From: Rhodospirillales bacterium
Lineage (GTDB): Bacteria > Pseudomonadota > Alphaproteobacteria > ATCC43930 > CGMCC-115725
DNA length: 53,961 nt
NCBI GenBank assembly: GCA_947473305.1
Contig: CANJCB010000028.1
Location: 1-53,961, forward strand
Reading direction: 5' to 3'
Part shown: positions 7,652-19,463 of the stretch, piece after piece
Position numbering within the stretch: position 1 is the first letter of the stretch
How the letters are laid out: every line of letters starts with the position of its first letter
Translations under genes and position numbers: made by a program
Notes under the pieces: model-generated
What the model was told of the DNA's origin: nothing
The model's input: the letters and a program-made list of their open reading frames with translations, nothing else
Database searches by the model: none

Positions 7652-8956
7652 TCACTTTCCGCTCTTCGCGAGCCAGCGTTCCAGATGGCCGTGGAGATAG
7701 GCCCGCAATGCCATGTTCCCAACAGTCTCTATCGCTTCGGCAGTGAAGGCATAGATCAGCATGCGCCGCGCTTCGTCCTCGGGGATGCCGCGGGCGCGCA
7801 GGTAGAAGAGCGCCGCCTCGTCGAGATCGCCCACGGTCGCGCCATGACTGCATTTGACGTCGTCGGCATAGATCTCAAGTTCCGGCTTGGTGTCGACGGA
7901 AGCGCGCGGGCTCAGCAGCAGATTGCGGCTCAACTGGTGTGCGTCGGTCTTCTGTGCGTCCGGCCTCACGGCGATCTTGCCGAGAAATGCGCCGTGCGAC
8001 CGCTCGTCGACCACGCCTTTGTAAAGCTCCCGGGTCTCGCAGCCTGGGGCTGCGTGGTCGACCAGGGTCACGGTGGTGGCGTCCTGCTGCCCCCGCAGCA
8101 GGAAAGCGCCGCCGAGCGCGCAATGGGCGCCCTCGCCTTCGATCGAGGCGGCGATATCGTGGCGCGACAGCCGCGCGCCTAAAGTTAGGGTGAAGGTATC
8201 GTACTTGGACCGCACCCCCAGCGTCGCTCGGACACTGGCGAAATGGATTGCCTCAAGTGCCTCGTCCTGGAGACGGACATGATGGAGCGTCGCGCTTTCC
8301 GCGAGATGAATGGAGGTTGCCGCGTTGGTCCAATAATCCCCTTCGCCCGAAAAACTCTCCACCAGCGTCGCTTGCGCGCCGGAACCGAGGCGAACGAGGT
8401 TGCGAAGATGCTGTGCGCCGGATTTGCCCGTCTGCCCGACATGCAAAATCTGGATCGGGCGGTTTAGAACGACGCCCGGGTCCAGCGTGAGGACGAAGCC
8501 GTCCGAGAAAAAAGCTCCATTGAGGGAGGTGAAGGGCTGCCGCCCCTCGAATTCGCTCGTCTCCAAGATCTCCATATTGAGATCAGGAAAGTCTTTCAAC
8601 CAGTTGGAACTAGGCCCAAACCAAACTCCGGATGGAAGTTTGTCCAATTTAGACAGACTCTCCACCCAATGCCCGTTGAACAGCACGATACGGTGAGCGC
8701 TATCTTCGAGAACATAGCTATTTATATCTATGTCTTCTGAGATTTTACTAAGGTGCGCTGTGAGATTTTTCCCATCTAGCGGACGCAGGTCGGTGTAGCG
8801 CCAGTCCTCGTCGCGCCGCGTCGGCAGTCCCAATTCCGCGAAACGGTTCAACGAAGTCTCGCGCCGCAAGGTAAGCGCGGCAGGCTCGTGCGCCAGGGGA
8901 ACGCGACTTTTGAAGGCTGCCAGCCAGGGGGCCGTTTCGGGTTTGGTCACGGTCAT
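7652..8956 (-). CDS. sufD: Fe-S assembly complex subunit SufD
   Basis: This 434-residue subunit of the SufBCD scaffold shows the SufD landmarks RRDEDWRYTDLRPLDG near residue 50, the beta-helix core from about residue 150, and the C-terminal DDVKCSHGATVGDLDEAALF, which includes the histidine used at the SufB-SufD interface. It precedes sufS. The stretch at about 8570-8780 (residues about 60-130) is clearly poorer in GC than the surrounding gene and encodes a lysine/isoleucine-rich segment, a possible recombination patch. The reading frame is intact. Confidence 0.94.
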   Translation of the reverse strand: MTVTKPETAPWLAAFKSRVPLAHEPAALTLRRETSLNRFAELGLPTRRDEDWRYTDLRPLDGKNLTAHLSKISEDIDINSYVLEDSAHRIVLFNGHWVESLSKLDKLPSGVWFGPSSNWLKDFPDLNMEILETSEFEGRQPFTSLNGAFFSDGFVLTLDPGVVLNRPIQILHVGQTGKSGAQHLRNLVRLGSGAQATLVESFSGEGDYWTNAATSIHLAESATLHHVRLQDEALEAIHFASVRATLGVRSKYDTFTLTLGARLSRHDIAASIEGEGAHCALGGAFLLRGQQDATTVTLVDHAAPGCETRELYKGVVDERSHGAFLGKIAVRPDAQKTDAHQLSRNLLLSPRASVDTKPELEIYADDVKCSHGATVGDLDEAALFYLRARGIPEDEARRMLIYAFTAEAIETVGNMALRAYLHGHLERWLAKSGK

Positions 8957-8965
8957 CGGACGATC

Positions 8966-9718
<753 letters not shown>

Positions 9719-9744
9719 CAACGTCGTTCCCATAAATCTTGCAA

Positions 9745-11205
9745 TCAGCCGACGCTGCCTTCGAGGCTAACGGCCAGCAATTTTTGCGCCTCGACGGCGA
9801 ATTCCATCGGAAGTTCTTTAAGAACCTCCTTGCAGAAGCCATTGACGATCAACGCCAATGCGTCTTCTTTCGAGAGTCCGCGTTGTTGGCAGTAAAACAT
9901 CTGGTCATCGCTGACCTTTGATGTGGTCGCTTCATGTTCCGCCCGCGCGCTCGGATTGCGGATCTCGACATAGGGCACCGTATGGGCGCCGCATTTGTCG
10001 CCCACCAGCAGTGAATCGCATTGGGTGAAGTTCCGGCTGTTCTTCGCCTTGGGCAGCATCCGGACGAGACCGCGATAGGTATTCTGCCCGCGGCCCGCCG
10101 AAATCCCCTTGGAGATAATGGTCGAGCGCGTGTTCTTGCCGATATGGATCATCTTGGTGCCGGTATCGGCCTGCTGGAGATTGTTGGTGATGGCGACGGA
10201 GTAGAACTCGCCCACCGAATTGTCGCCTTCCAGGATGCAGCTCGGATATTTCCAGGTGATCGCCGATCCCGTCTCGACCTGGGTCCAGGAAATCTTGGAG
10301 TTGTCCCCTTTGCAGATGCCGCGCTTGGTGACGAAATTGTAGATCCCGCCCCGTCCCTCGGCGTCGCCGGGATACCAGTTCTGAACCGTCGAATATTTGA
10401 TTTGCGCGCCTTCGAGAGCCACCAGTTCGACCACGGCCGCGTGAAGTTGGTTTTCATCGCGCTGCGGCGCGGTGCAGCCTTCGAGGTAGCTCACATAAGC
10501 GCCCTTGTCGGCGATGAGCAGGGTTCGCTCGAACTGGCCGGTGTTGGCGGCATTGATGCGGAAATAGGTGGATAGCTCCATCGGGCAGCGCACGCCCTCG
10601 GGCACATAGACGAAAGAGCCGTCGCTGAAGACCGCGGAATTAAGCGCCGCGAAGAAATTGTCGCCCTGGGGCACCACGGTCCCGAGATACTTCCGGACGA
10701 GTTCGGGATGCTCCCGCACGGCCTCGCCGAAAGAGCAGAAGATGATGCCCATCTCGCCGAGCTTGCCCTTGAAGGTCGTGGCGACGGAGACGCTGTCGAA
10801 AACGGCGTCGACCGCGATGCCGGCCAGCGCCTCGCGTTCCCTGAGAGGGATGCCGAGCTTCTCATAGGTCTTAAGGAGTTCCGGATCGATCTCGTCGAGC
10901 GACTTCGGACGATCCTTGTCCTGCTTGGGCGCCGAATAATAAGTGGCGCCCTGGTAGTCGATCGGCGCGACCTTCAGCTTCGCCCAATGGGGCTCGGCCA
11001 TCTTCAGCCAGACGCGGTAGGCTTCGAGCCGCCAGTCGAGCAGCCATTGCGGCTCCTCCTTCTTGGCGGAAATGAAGCGGATCGTGTCTTCGTTGAGGCC
11101 GGGCGGGGCCGTCTCCGCTTCGATATCGGTGAAGAAGCCGTATTTGTAGCTGTCGCCGCTCGCCGACTGGACGGCGTCGAGAGTCTCGGCAGTGGCGCCG
11201 CTCAT
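9745..11205 (-). CDS. sufB: Fe-S assembly scaffold SufB
   Basis: This 486-residue SufB starts at [13 protein letters not shown], where the ATG overlaps the sufR stop by four bases (ATGA). Landmarks include [12 protein letters not shown], the conserved [55 protein letters not shown], and the C-terminal [20 protein letters not shown]. The conserved cysteines believed to hold the nascent cluster are present. Longer in-frame extensions overlap the regulator gene and are not SufB-like. It is the first structural gene of the operon. Confidence 0.96.
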   Translation of the reverse strand: MSGATAETLDAVQSASGDSYKYGFFTDIEAETAPPGLNEDTIRFISAKKEEPQWLLDWRLEAYRVWLKMAEPHWAKLKVAPIDYQGATYYSAPKQDKDRPKSLDEIDPELLKTYEKLGIPLREREALAGIAVDAVFDSVSVATTFKGKLGEMGIIFCSFGEAVREHPELVRKYLGTVVPQGDNFFAALNSAVFSDGSFVYVPEGVRCPMELSTYFRINAANTGQFERTLLIADKGAYVSYLEGCTAPQRDENQLHAAVVELVALEGAQIKYSTVQNWYPGDAEGRGGIYNFVTKRGICKGDNSKISWTQVETGSAITWKYPSCILEGDNSVGEFYSVAITNNLQQADTGTKMIHIGKNTRSTIISKGISAGRGQNTYRGLVRMLPKAKNSRNFTQCDSLLVGDKCGAHTVPYVEIRNPSARAEHEATTSKVSDDQMFYCQQRGLSKEDALALIVNGFCKEVLKELPMEFAVEAQKLLAVSLEGSVG

Positions 11206-11654
11206 GGCGCGATCCTTTCGGCTGCGGTCTCGCTCGCATGGGGAAAGCTGAAGGCGGGCATGACCATGTCGGCGAGCGTAACCGACTGGAGCGCCGCGCC
11301 GACCGCGCGATTGATCCGCTGCCAATGCGGCCGCGTCGGGCAGAAATCGGTCCGCTCGCAGGAGGGCGTATGGACCGTGCATTCGGTGACGCCGATAGCG
11401 CCGTCGATCGCGGACACCACCTCGGCCACGGAGATGGCCTGGGCCCGCCGCGCCAGCTTATATCCGCCGGAGGCTCCCCGCGCGGCTATGACGACCCCGC
11501 CATGGGACAAGGCCTTCAGCACCTTGGCGACCGTCGCCTGAGGCAAGCGGGTTTCCGCCGCCAGGGCGACCGCCGTGACCTGACGGTCCGGGTTCTCGGC
11601 CAGATGGGTCGCGATAATGACGCCGTAATCGGCGAGCTTGCTTAGGATGATCAT
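11202..11654 (-). CDS. Rrf2-family SUF system regulator (SufR/IscR-like)
   Basis: This 150-residue Rrf2 winged-helix regulator belongs to the group that heads suf operons in Proteobacteria. The N-terminal part ([20 protein letters not shown]) and recognition region ([18 protein letters not shown]) form the HTH, followed by [12 protein letters not shown]. Three cysteines, [15 protein letters not shown], spaced C-x6-C-x5-C, probably ligate an Fe-S cluster that senses cluster demand. Four-base overlap with sufB indicates co-transcription, so it likely autoregulates the operon. The start at 11654 is the only good N-terminus for this family although the ribosome site is weak. Confidence 0.92.
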   Translation of the reverse strand: MIILSKLADYGVIIATHLAENPDRQVTAVALAAETRLPQATVAKVLKALSHGGVVIAARGASGGYKLARRAQAISVAEVVSAIDGAIGVTECTVHTPSCERTDFCPTRPHWQRINRAVGAALQSVTLADMVMPAFSFPHASETAAERIAP

Positions 11655-11665
11655 GCCAACATCAA

Positions 11666-11698
11666 CTCAATTCGGACCGGGTTAGTACCGATTAGGTC
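11666..11698 (-). promoter_or_regulatory. Candidate operator/promoter of the suf operon
   Basis: Between 15 and 44 bases upstream of the regulator ATG, AATTCGG (11669-11675) and CCGATT (11688-11693) form an imperfect inverted repeat around ACCGGGTTAGTA. Rrf2 proteins bind dyads overlapping their own promoters, so this is a reasonable autoregulatory site. It is not a clear match to the E. coli IscR consensus. Confidence 0.35.
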
Positions 11699-11825
11699 GT
11701 GCCTTATCATGGCCGTTCAAGCCCTCGCAAGGTGATTTTTCGCCGCGCTGCCTTCAAAGACCTCAAGACCGCCATGGAGTTGCCCCCTCGCAGTCATATT
11801 TGGGCGAGAGAGTGATGAGATATGG

Positions 11826-11854
11826 AACAAAATATCATTGTTCTTGTTTTGTTC
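11826..11854. promoter_or_regulatory. Inverted repeat GAACAAAA/TTTTGTTC upstream of a small ORF
   Basis: GAACAAAA (11826-11833) and TTTTGTTC (11847-11854) are perfect 8-bp arms with a 13-base spacer in an AT-rich patch. It lies 38 bases upstream of the 27-codon ORF at 11892 and could be an operator or part of its promoter. The rest of the 442-bp gap between the suf regulator and the response regulator shows nothing else convincing. Confidence 0.4.
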
Positions 11855-11891
11855 TTATGCTATCTCCTCGCTCCCTTGAATGGAGGAAGCC

Positions 11892-11975
11892 ATGAAATAC
11901 GTTGGATTTGATCGCCAGAACGCCTTCGTCCTCACTCTAGGCTGGATCGTCGCGCTCGCCGTCACCCTCACCTGA
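11892..11975 (+). CDS. Candidate 27-residue single-span membrane peptide
   Basis: The ATG at 11892 opens a 27-codon frame beginning MKYVGFDRQN and ending with the hydrophobic segment FVLTLGWIVALAVTLT. GGAGGA lies at a good distance upstream (11882-11887). The composition, a short polar N-terminus and one membrane-length hydrophobic stretch, is typical of bacterial small membrane proteins. It precedes the two-component system by 121 bp on the same strand. No family is recognised and expression is unproven; the evidence is the ribosome site, hydrophobicity and an upstream AT-rich dyad. Confidence 0.5.
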   Translation: MKYVGFDRQNAFVLTLGWIVALAVTLT

Positions 11976-12096
11976 GTTTATCGCCGCAGTTAGCTCCTCT
12001 TGGCCTCGGCAGTCCGGGGTCTCTATCGGTCCTGCACCCGTCATCTCCCCTTCCGCCGGCCAGCCCCGAGGCTTATCGTCGGATCCGGAGGATGGG

Positions 12097-12774
12097 ATGA
12101 AGGTCCTGGTTATCGAAGATGATCGGCAAGCCGCCGCTTACCTCGTGAAGGGGCTCGGCGAGAGCGGCTATGTGGTGGACCACGCAGCGGAGGGCCGCGA
12201 CGGCCTCTTCATGGCGACCTCGGGCACCTATGACGCCATGATCGTCGATCGCATGCTGCCGGGCATGGACGGGCTTTCGCTCATTGCCGCCTTGCGCGCC
12301 GCTGAAATCCGAACGCCGGTTCTGATCCTGAGCGCCCTTGGCGCGGTCGACGACCGGGTGAAAGGGCTGCGTGCCGGCGGCGACGATTACCTGGTCAAGC
12401 CTTTCGCCTTTACCGAACTGCTCGCGCGTCTGGAAGCGCTGTTGCGGCGGGGCGGCGCGCAGGCCACCACGACCAAGCTGAGGGTCGCCGATCTTGAAAT
12501 GGATCTCCTCGCCCGCACGGTCCGGCGCGGCGCGCAGGCGATCGACCTTCTGCCGCGCGAATTCACGCTGCTCGAATATCTCATGCGGCATGCGGATCAG
12601 GTGGTAACCCGGACGATGCTGTTGGAGAATGTCTGGGATTATCATTTCGACCCGCAAACCAATGTGATCGATGTCCACATCAGCCGGCTCCGGCAAAAGA
12701 TCGACAAAGGCTTTGCCAGACCCCTCCTCCATACGATCCGGGGAGCAGGCTACAGCCTTCGCGGCGCCGCCTGA
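12097..12774 (+). CDS. OmpR/PhoB-family response regulator
   Basis: This 225-residue two-component response regulator has an N-terminal receiver domain with the acidic pocket IEDD (about residues 7-10), phosphoacceptor Asp51 in IVDRMLPGMDG, and the conserved lysine in DDYLVKPFAF. A C-terminal winged helix contains LLPREFTLLEYLMRH and NVIDVHISRLRQKID. It resembles CusR/QseB/TctD-type regulators. The cognate sensor kinase follows with overlapping coding sequence. The stimulus is unknown. GGAGGATGGG just before the ATG provides the ribosome site. Confidence 0.93.
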   Translation: MKVLVIEDDRQAAAYLVKGLGESGYVVDHAAEGRDGLFMATSGTYDAMIVDRMLPGMDGLSLIAALRAAEIRTPVLILSALGAVDDRVKGLRAGGDDYLVKPFAFTELLARLEALLRRGGAQATTTKLRVADLEMDLLARTVRRGAQAIDLLPREFTLLEYLMRHADQVVTRTMLLENVWDYHFDPQTNVIDVHISRLRQKIDKGFARPLLHTIRGAGYSLRGAA

Positions 12775-14161
12775 TCGTCCCGCGATCAGCGTCCGGCGAC
12801 TGCTGCGCACCAACGCGTTCCGTCTCGCGGCGCTTTATTTCGCCCTTTTCGCGACCTCGGCCCTCGGCCTCCTCGTCTTTATCTATTTCTCGGTGGCGGG
12901 CTTCATCGAGGTCCAGACCGAGGCGACCCTCGACGCCGATCTCACGGGCCTTGCCGAGCAATACGAGCAGCGGGGCATCGCGGGGCTCGTCCAGATCATC
13001 GGTGAACGCAGCCGCGGGGAGCGTAATGACGAGACGCTCTATCTCATCACCGATCCGCTCTCCCGGAAGCTGGCGGGCAATCTCTCGGTCTGGCCCAAGG
13101 CAGAGACGATCCGGCCCGGCTGGATCCGCTTCCCCGTCGAAACCAAGCGGGGGACGCTCACCGAAACCCATCCCGCGATCGGCAATACCTTCGTCCTCCC
13201 CGGCGGGTTCCGCCTGCTGGTCGGACGGGATCTGCGCGATGCCGCCGCTTTCCGCAGCCGCATCACCCAAACCCTGACCTGGGCGGCGATCGCCACCCTG
13301 GGGCTTGGGATCGTCGGTGGATTTCTCATGACCCGCAACATGCTCCGCCGGGTCGAGACGGTGAACCGCACCAGCGCCCGTATCATCCATGGGGATCTCG
13401 GCCAGCGGGTGCCGCTGAACGGATCGGGCGACGAATTCGACCAGCTCGCGGGCAACCTCAACCTCATGCTTGACCAGATCGAGCGCCTGATGGCCGGGAT
13501 GCGGCAGGTCACGGACAATATCGCCCATGACCTCAGGACGCCGCTCGCCAGGCTCCGGGCGCGACTCGAAGTGACGCTCCTGGAAAAACCCGACGCCGAG
13601 CGTTATGGCGAGGCACTGACCGAGACCATCGCGGAGGCCGACCAGCTGCTGGTGACCTTCAACGCGCTGCTCAGCATAGCCGAGGCGGAGGCGGGCTCCC
13701 GGCGCGACACCATGGCGGTTGTCGATCTTGGAGAGATCGCCGCCTCGGTCGCCGAGCTTTATGAGCCGGTCGCCGATGAAAAAGGGCTGATCCTGGCCGT
13801 CTCGACCGGCCAGGGAGTGAAGGTCCGGGGCGACCGGCATCTCCTTTCCCAGGCCATCGCCAATCTCCTCGACAACGCGATGAAGTACACGCCCCAAGGC
13901 AGCGTAACGCTCAGCACGAGCCAACAGGGGGAGACGGCAAGGCTGGAAGTGGCCGATAGCGGCCCCGGCATTCCAGCGGAACGGCGCGAGGCGGTCTTTG
14001 ACCGCTTCGTCCGCCTCGAAGGCAGCCGCAGCACGCCCGGCAACGGCCTGGGCCTGAGCCTGGTGCGCGCCGTGGCCAAGCTCCATGGCGGCGCGGTCTG
14101 GGCCGAAGGCAACGATCCGGGTTTGCGGGTCGTCTTCACCTTGCCGGCGGCGGCCGCTTAG
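12671..14161 (+). CDS. Sensor histidine kinase
   Basis: The membrane-bound kinase has a first transmembrane helix (LAALYFALFATSALGLLVFI), a periplasmic domain of about 130 residues, a second helix (LTWAAIATLGLGIVGGFLM), a HAMP linker, the H box NIAHDLRTPLARLR, an N box ANLLDNAMKYTP, and ATP-lid motifs DSGPGIP and GNGLGLSLVRAV. It pairs with the response regulator just upstream. The only in-frame ATG before the first helix is 12671, which overlaps the regulator by 104 bp. A non-ATG start nearer 12713 or later is possible, so the N-terminus is uncertain. Confidence 0.9.
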   Translation: MSTSAGSGKRSTKALPDPSSIRSGEQATAFAAPPDRPAISVRRLLRTNAFRLAALYFALFATSALGLLVFIYFSVAGFIEVQTEATLDADLTGLAEQYEQRGIAGLVQIIGERSRGERNDETLYLITDPLSRKLAGNLSVWPKAETIRPGWIRFPVETKRGTLTETHPAIGNTFVLPGGFRLLVGRDLRDAAAFRSRITQTLTWAAIATLGLGIVGGFLMTRNMLRRVETVNRTSARIIHGDLGQRVPLNGSGDEFDQLAGNLNLMLDQIERLMAGMRQVTDNIAHDLRTPLARLRARLEVTLLEKPDAERYGEALTETIAEADQLLVTFNALLSIAEAEAGSRRDTMAVVDLGEIAASVAELYEPVADEKGLILAVSTGQGVKVRGDRHLLSQAIANLLDNAMKYTPQGSVTLSTSQQGETARLEVADSGPGIPAERREAVFDRFVRLEGSRSTPGNGLGLSLVRAVAKLHGGAVWAEGNDPGLRVVFTLPAAAA

Positions 14162-14164
14162 GAT

Positions 14165-14356
14165 TCAGGCTGCGACGCGTTGTCCTGAAGCTTTTCCTGA
14201 AAGACGCCTCGCATGGCACAGCCGGTCGGCCGTCTCGATCAGGCGGCTGCGGATCTGTGCGGCATCGACGCCGGCGCTGCGCATTACCGCAATCATCACG
14301 TCGTCCGTCAAAAGATCGTCGAGCGTTGGTTCTATGACCATCCGCCAATTCCGCAT
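14165..14356 (-). CDS. Small conserved-looking hypothetical protein
   Basis: This is a 63-residue basic/acidic protein beginning MRNWRMVIEPTLDDLL. No signal peptide, membrane helix or metal motif is seen. Predicted structure is helical, with VMIAVMRSAGVDAAQIRSRL resembling a short HTH-like helix pair. GAGGAGGG one base before the ATG region is a strong ribosome site, and the gene ends three bases from the convergent kinase gene, which supports it being real. Similar short proteins occur in alphaproteobacteria as far as I recall, without known function. Confidence 0.6.
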   Translation of the reverse strand: MRNWRMVIEPTLDDLLTDDVMIAVMRSAGVDAAQIRSRLIETADRLCHARRLSGKASGQRVAA

Positions 14357-14450
14357 AATGCCCTCCTCTTGTTAGAGTGAGAGCGAAAATGATCGGGAAC
14401 CGTGACTGGAATAAGGCGGCGGCTGGCCCATTTAAGGGCATTCAAGCGCG

Positions 14451-14813
14451 CTATCCGGCGACGAGTTTCGCATAGGCGTCGGGTTTGAACCCGACGAGCA
14501 GCCTGCCACCGAGATCGAGCACGGGCCGCTTGATCATCGAGGGCTGATCGAGCATGAGAGTAATGGCCTTGGCTTCCGTGAGATCGACGCGATCGGCGTC
14601 CGGCAGCTTCCGAAAGGTGGTGCCGGACCGGTTCAGCAGCACTTCCCACCCCACCTTTTTGGCCCAGCCTTCGACCGTCGCCCGCTCGATCCCTTGAGCC
14701 TTATAGTCGTGGAAAGCATAGGCCAAGCCATGGCCATCGAGCCAAGTCCGGGCCTTCTTCATCGTGTCGCAGTTTTTGATGCCGTAGATGGTGACCGATG
14801 GTGCAGCAGGCAC
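14451..14813 (-). CDS. ArsC/Spx-family reductase-like protein (YffB type)
   Basis: From the GTG at 14813 the protein is 120 residues, the normal size for YffB-like members of the ArsC family. It begins with a thioredoxin-like strand TIYGIKNCDTMKKARTWLD, whose single Cys in NCDT matches the family, and has the conserved LLNRSGTTFRKL and RPVLDLGGRLLVGF. The GTG is preferred over an ATG at 14903 because AGGGAG lies just upstream of it and the longer N-terminus is unlike the family. It may be a glutathione-dependent thiol reductase. It follows guaA in the same direction. Confidence 0.85.
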   Translation of the reverse strand: MPAAPSVTIYGIKNCDTMKKARTWLDGHGLAYAFHDYKAQGIERATVEGWAKKVGWEVLLNRSGTTFRKLPDADRVDLTEAKAITLMLDQPSMIKRPVLDLGGRLLVGFKPDAYAKLVAG

Positions 14814-14859
14814 AAGCGCGCTCCCTAGAAAATGCGGTTCGCTCGTTTCAAACGTGCCG

Positions 14860-16407
14860 CTATTCCCACTCAATGGTCCCCGGTGGCTTTGACGTGATGT
14901 CATAGACTACCCGGTTTATCCCTCTGACTTCATTGATGATCCGGGTCGCGGCGCGCCCCAAAAACTCATGAGCGAAGGGGAAGTAATCCGCCGTCATTCC
15001 ATCCGTCGAAGTCACCGCTCTCAGCGCACAGACATGATCGTAAGTGCGGTAGTCGCCCATGACGCCGACGCTCTTTACCGGCAGCAGCACGGCGAAGGCC
15101 TGCCAGATCTCGTCGTAGAGGCCGGCATTGCGGATTTCTTCCAGATAGATCGCATCGGCCTTGCGCAGGATCTCGATCTTTTCCTGAGTGATCTCGCCGG
15201 GGATGCGGATGGCGAGGCCTGGTCCCGGAAAGGGATGGCGCTTGACCATGCTGTCGGGCAGGCCGAGCTCCTTGCCCAGGACGCGCACCTCGTCCTTGAA
15301 GAGTTCGCGCAGAGGCTCGACGAGCTTCAGCTTCATGCGGGCCGGCAGGCCGCCCACGTTGTGGTGCGACTTGATGGTGACGCTGGGGCCGCCGGTGAAG
15401 CTCACCGATTCGATCACATCGGGATAGAGCGTCCCCTGGGCCAGGAAATCCGCGCCGCCGATCTTCTTGGCCTCCTCGTCGAAGACGTCGATGAAGGTGG
15501 CGCCGATGATCTTGCGCTTCTGCTCGGGATCGGTGATCCCGTCGAGCTTCTGCAGGAAGAGGCTGCCGGCGTCGCTATGAATGAGCGGGATATTGTAGTG
15601 ATCGCGGAAAAGCGTCACCACCTCGTCCGCCTCCTTGCCGCGCAGGAGGCCCGTATCGACGAAGATGCAGGTGAGCTGGTCGCCGATGGCCTCGTGCAGG
15701 AGGGCGGCCACGACCGCGCTGTCGACCCCGCCGGAAAGCCCGCAGATGACTTTGCCCTTGCCGACCTGCTGCCGGGCGCGCTCGATCGCCTGGTGCTTGA
15801 AGGCGGCCATGGACCAGTCGCCCTTGCAGCCCGCGATCTTATGGGTGAAGGCATGGAGCAGCGCCGCGCCGTGCGGCGTGTGGACGACTTCGGGATGGAA
15901 CTGGACACCGTAGAAATGGCGCTTGTCGTCGGCGACGGCGGCGAAAGGCGCCCCTTCGCTGACGCCGACCGCGCGGAAGCCGGGCGGCAGGGTCTCGACC
16001 CGATCGCCATGGCTCATCCAGACCTGCTCATGGGCACCCTTGGCCCAGACCCCGTCAAAAAGGTCGCAAGTTTCCACCACATCGACAAAGGCGCGCCCGA
16101 ACTCCCGGTGGTCGGAGGGATTGACCTTGCCACCAAGCTGCTCGCACATCGCCTGCTGGCCGTAGCAGATGCCGAGGACCGGCACGCCAAGCTCATAGAC
16201 GAGCGCGGGAGGCAGCGGGGCCGCCGCTTCATGGACCGACGAAGGGCCGCCGGAGAGGATAATTCCCTTGGGCTCATAGGCGCGAATGCGCTCTGGCGGG
16301 ATATTGAAAGGATGGATTTCGCAATAGACGCCGCTCTCGCGGAGCCGCCGGGCGATGAGCTGGGTCACCTGGCTGCCGAAATCGAGGATCAGGATACGGT
16401 CGGTCAT
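14860..16407 (-). CDS. guaA: GMP synthase (glutamine-hydrolysing)
   Basis: GuaA, 515 residues, converts XMP to GMP. The N-terminal class I glutamine amidotransferase domain has its catalytic cysteine in [11 protein letters not shown] and His/Glu in VQFHPEV. The ATP-pyrophosphatase domain carries the SGGVDSAV P-loop near residue 230, and the C-terminal dimerisation domain ends [13 protein letters not shown], the classic GuaA terminus. The start [16 protein letters not shown] fits the family; upstream in-frame residues do not. guaB, making XMP, lies two genes upstream in the same direction. Confidence 0.97.
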   Translation of the reverse strand: MTDRILILDFGSQVTQLIARRLRESGVYCEIHPFNIPPERIRAYEPKGIILSGGPSSVHEAAAPLPPALVYELGVPVLGICYGQQAMCEQLGGKVNPSDHREFGRAFVDVVETCDLFDGVWAKGAHEQVWMSHGDRVETLPPGFRAVGVSEGAPFAAVADDKRHFYGVQFHPEVVHTPHGAALLHAFTHKIAGCKGDWSMAAFKHQAIERARQQVGKGKVICGLSGGVDSAVVAALLHEAIGDQLTCIFVDTGLLRGKEADEVVTLFRDHYNIPLIHSDAGSLFLQKLDGITDPEQKRKIIGATFIDVFDEEAKKIGGADFLAQGTLYPDVIESVSFTGGPSVTIKSHHNVGGLPARMKLKLVEPLRELFKDEVRVLGKELGLPDSMVKRHPFPGPGLAIRIPGEITQEKIEILRKADAIYLEEIRNAGLYDEIWQAFAVLLPVKSVGVMGDYRTYDHVCALRAVTSTDGMTADYFPFAHEFLGRAATRIINEVRGINRVVYDITSKPPGTIEWE

Positions 16408-16512
16408 GACGCTGGGCCCCTTGTCGCGTGGCGCATCATTGGGATTGAGACAGGGCGACGCAAGCCTCGCCGCCGAAAGCACGAAGTGCTTGCGATTCGC
16501 CCGAGATCGTCT

Positions 16513-17892
16513 TCACGCCTCGGAAGCCTCTGACTCGGGCTCCGCGGGCGACTCGGAAATTTCCTCGGCCGGCGGCGTGGGAAGCGGCGCTCGTTCCATG
16601 ATCGCGACAAAGAAGCCATCGGTCTTGTGACGTCCGGGGCTCAGGCGAAGCATGTCGCCGCGCACGGGGCATTCGCCGCCGATGGTGTCGCGCCAGACAT
16701 CGGCGACCGGCACAAGGGAAAACTGGGGATGGCTCGCCATGAAGGCCGTCGCCTGATCCTCGTCCTCTTCCCGCAGCATCGAGCAGGTCGCATAGACGAG
16801 GCGGCCGCCCGGTTTCACCAGACGCGCGGCACTATCCAGGATTTCCTTCTGAAGCGCCGCCAGTTCCTCAAGATCCTTGGGCTGAAGCCGCCATTTGGCG
16901 TCGGGGTTGCGCCGCCAAGTGCCGGTGCCCGTGCAAGGCGCATCGACGAAAACACGGTCGAAGCCCTGGGCGTGGCGTTTCACCCATTTGTCGCGCTCCC
17001 CGGTCAGCACGCGCCGCTGGACGATGCTGACGCCCGCGCGCCGTAGTCTCTGGGCCGAACGCTCGAGGCGGCGCTCGGATATGTCGCAGGCGATGAGATG
17101 GCCTTTGTTCTTCATGGCCGCGGCAAGCGCCAGGGTCTTGCCGCCGGCGCCGGCGCAGAAATCGACAACCCGCATGCCAGGCCTGGCATCGGCAAGGATC
17201 GCGGCGAGTTGTGAGCCCTCGTCCTGGACCTCGATAAGGCCATCCTTGAAGATGGGAAGGGACGCCAGGGGAATGCGCTCAAAGACCCGAAGCCCCAGAG
17301 GCGACAGGGCGGTGCGGCCGGGCTTGATGCCCTCGGCCTCCATCAAAGCCCAGGCTTCGTCCCGGTCGCCCTTCAGCGTGTTGACGCGGAGATCGAGCGC
17401 CGCTGGACGGTTGAGCGCCGCCATCTCCATCGGCAGGTCGCGCCCAAGCGCCGCTTCCAGATGAGGTTGCAGCCAGGCGGGATAATTCCCGCGCACCTCG
17501 GGGGGCATGTCGCGGTGGGTGAGTTTCTCCGTTTCGATCGCGCCGAGGAAACGCCCTTCCGCGCCGGAAAGCGGCAGGGGGCGGAACCGGTCGCCGTCGC
17601 AGGCCTGGGCGATGTCCGGGAAAGTCCATTCCTCGACCAGCAGAAGTGCGGCGAGAAGCCTCGTCCTGGCGTCGGTGGGAAGCCCCTCCCCCTTAAGCCC
17701 GATCCACCAATCGAGCTGCGCCCGGTGCCGGAGCACGGCGTAAATATGTTCGGAGATCGCGCCGCGGTCCTTTACGCCGGCGAATCGATGCCGGCGGAAA
17801 TAGTTGGCAACCAGATCGTCCGCGGGCGCGGTCCCCGCCTCTATGCCGGCGATGAGTTCCATCGCCGCCTGGACTGTGGCGCCCGGCGTCAT
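16513..17892 (-). CDS. rsmB: 16S rRNA m5C methyltransferase, RsmB/Sun family
   Basis: This 459-residue RNA (cytosine-5) methyltransferase has an N-terminal NusB-like helical domain (about residues 1-140) and a C-terminal SAM domain. Motifs seen are VVDFCAGAGGKTLALAA for SAM binding, FVDAPCTGTGTWRRNPD with the PC catalytic-loop cysteine, and VYATCSMLREEDE with the second TC cysteine. An acidic tail ends the protein. It lies between guaB and guaA on the same strand, an arrangement common in alphaproteobacteria. RsmB modifies C967 in E. coli; the exact target here is inferred. Confidence 0.92.
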   Translation of the reverse strand: MTPGATVQAAMELIAGIEAGTAPADDLVANYFRRHRFAGVKDRGAISEHIYAVLRHRAQLDWWIGLKGEGLPTDARTRLLAALLLVEEWTFPDIAQACDGDRFRPLPLSGAEGRFLGAIETEKLTHRDMPPEVRGNYPAWLQPHLEAALGRDLPMEMAALNRPAALDLRVNTLKGDRDEAWALMEAEGIKPGRTALSPLGLRVFERIPLASLPIFKDGLIEVQDEGSQLAAILADARPGMRVVDFCAGAGGKTLALAAAMKNKGHLIACDISERRLERSAQRLRRAGVSIVQRRVLTGERDKWVKRHAQGFDRVFVDAPCTGTGTWRRNPDAKWRLQPKDLEELAALQKEILDSAARLVKPGGRLVYATCSMLREEDEDQATAFMASHPQFSLVPVADVWRDTIGGECPVRGDMLRLSPGRHKTDGFFVAIMERAPLPTPPAEEISESPAEPESEASEA

Positions 17893-17922
17893 GCTCCTTC
17901 AACTATCAAGGCGATTGTCCGT

Positions 17923-19398
<1,476 letters not shown>

Positions 19399-19463
19399 TC
19401 AAGGTTGGCGCCGCACTATACACAAGGACGAATACAAAGAAAGCCGCTTCGGGCGCGGGGCTG

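Noticed and set aside
11206-11382. Longer SufB start
   Set aside because: The extra residues overlap the Rrf2 regulator in another frame and do not match SufB N-termini; ATGA coupling at 11202-11205 is a better start.
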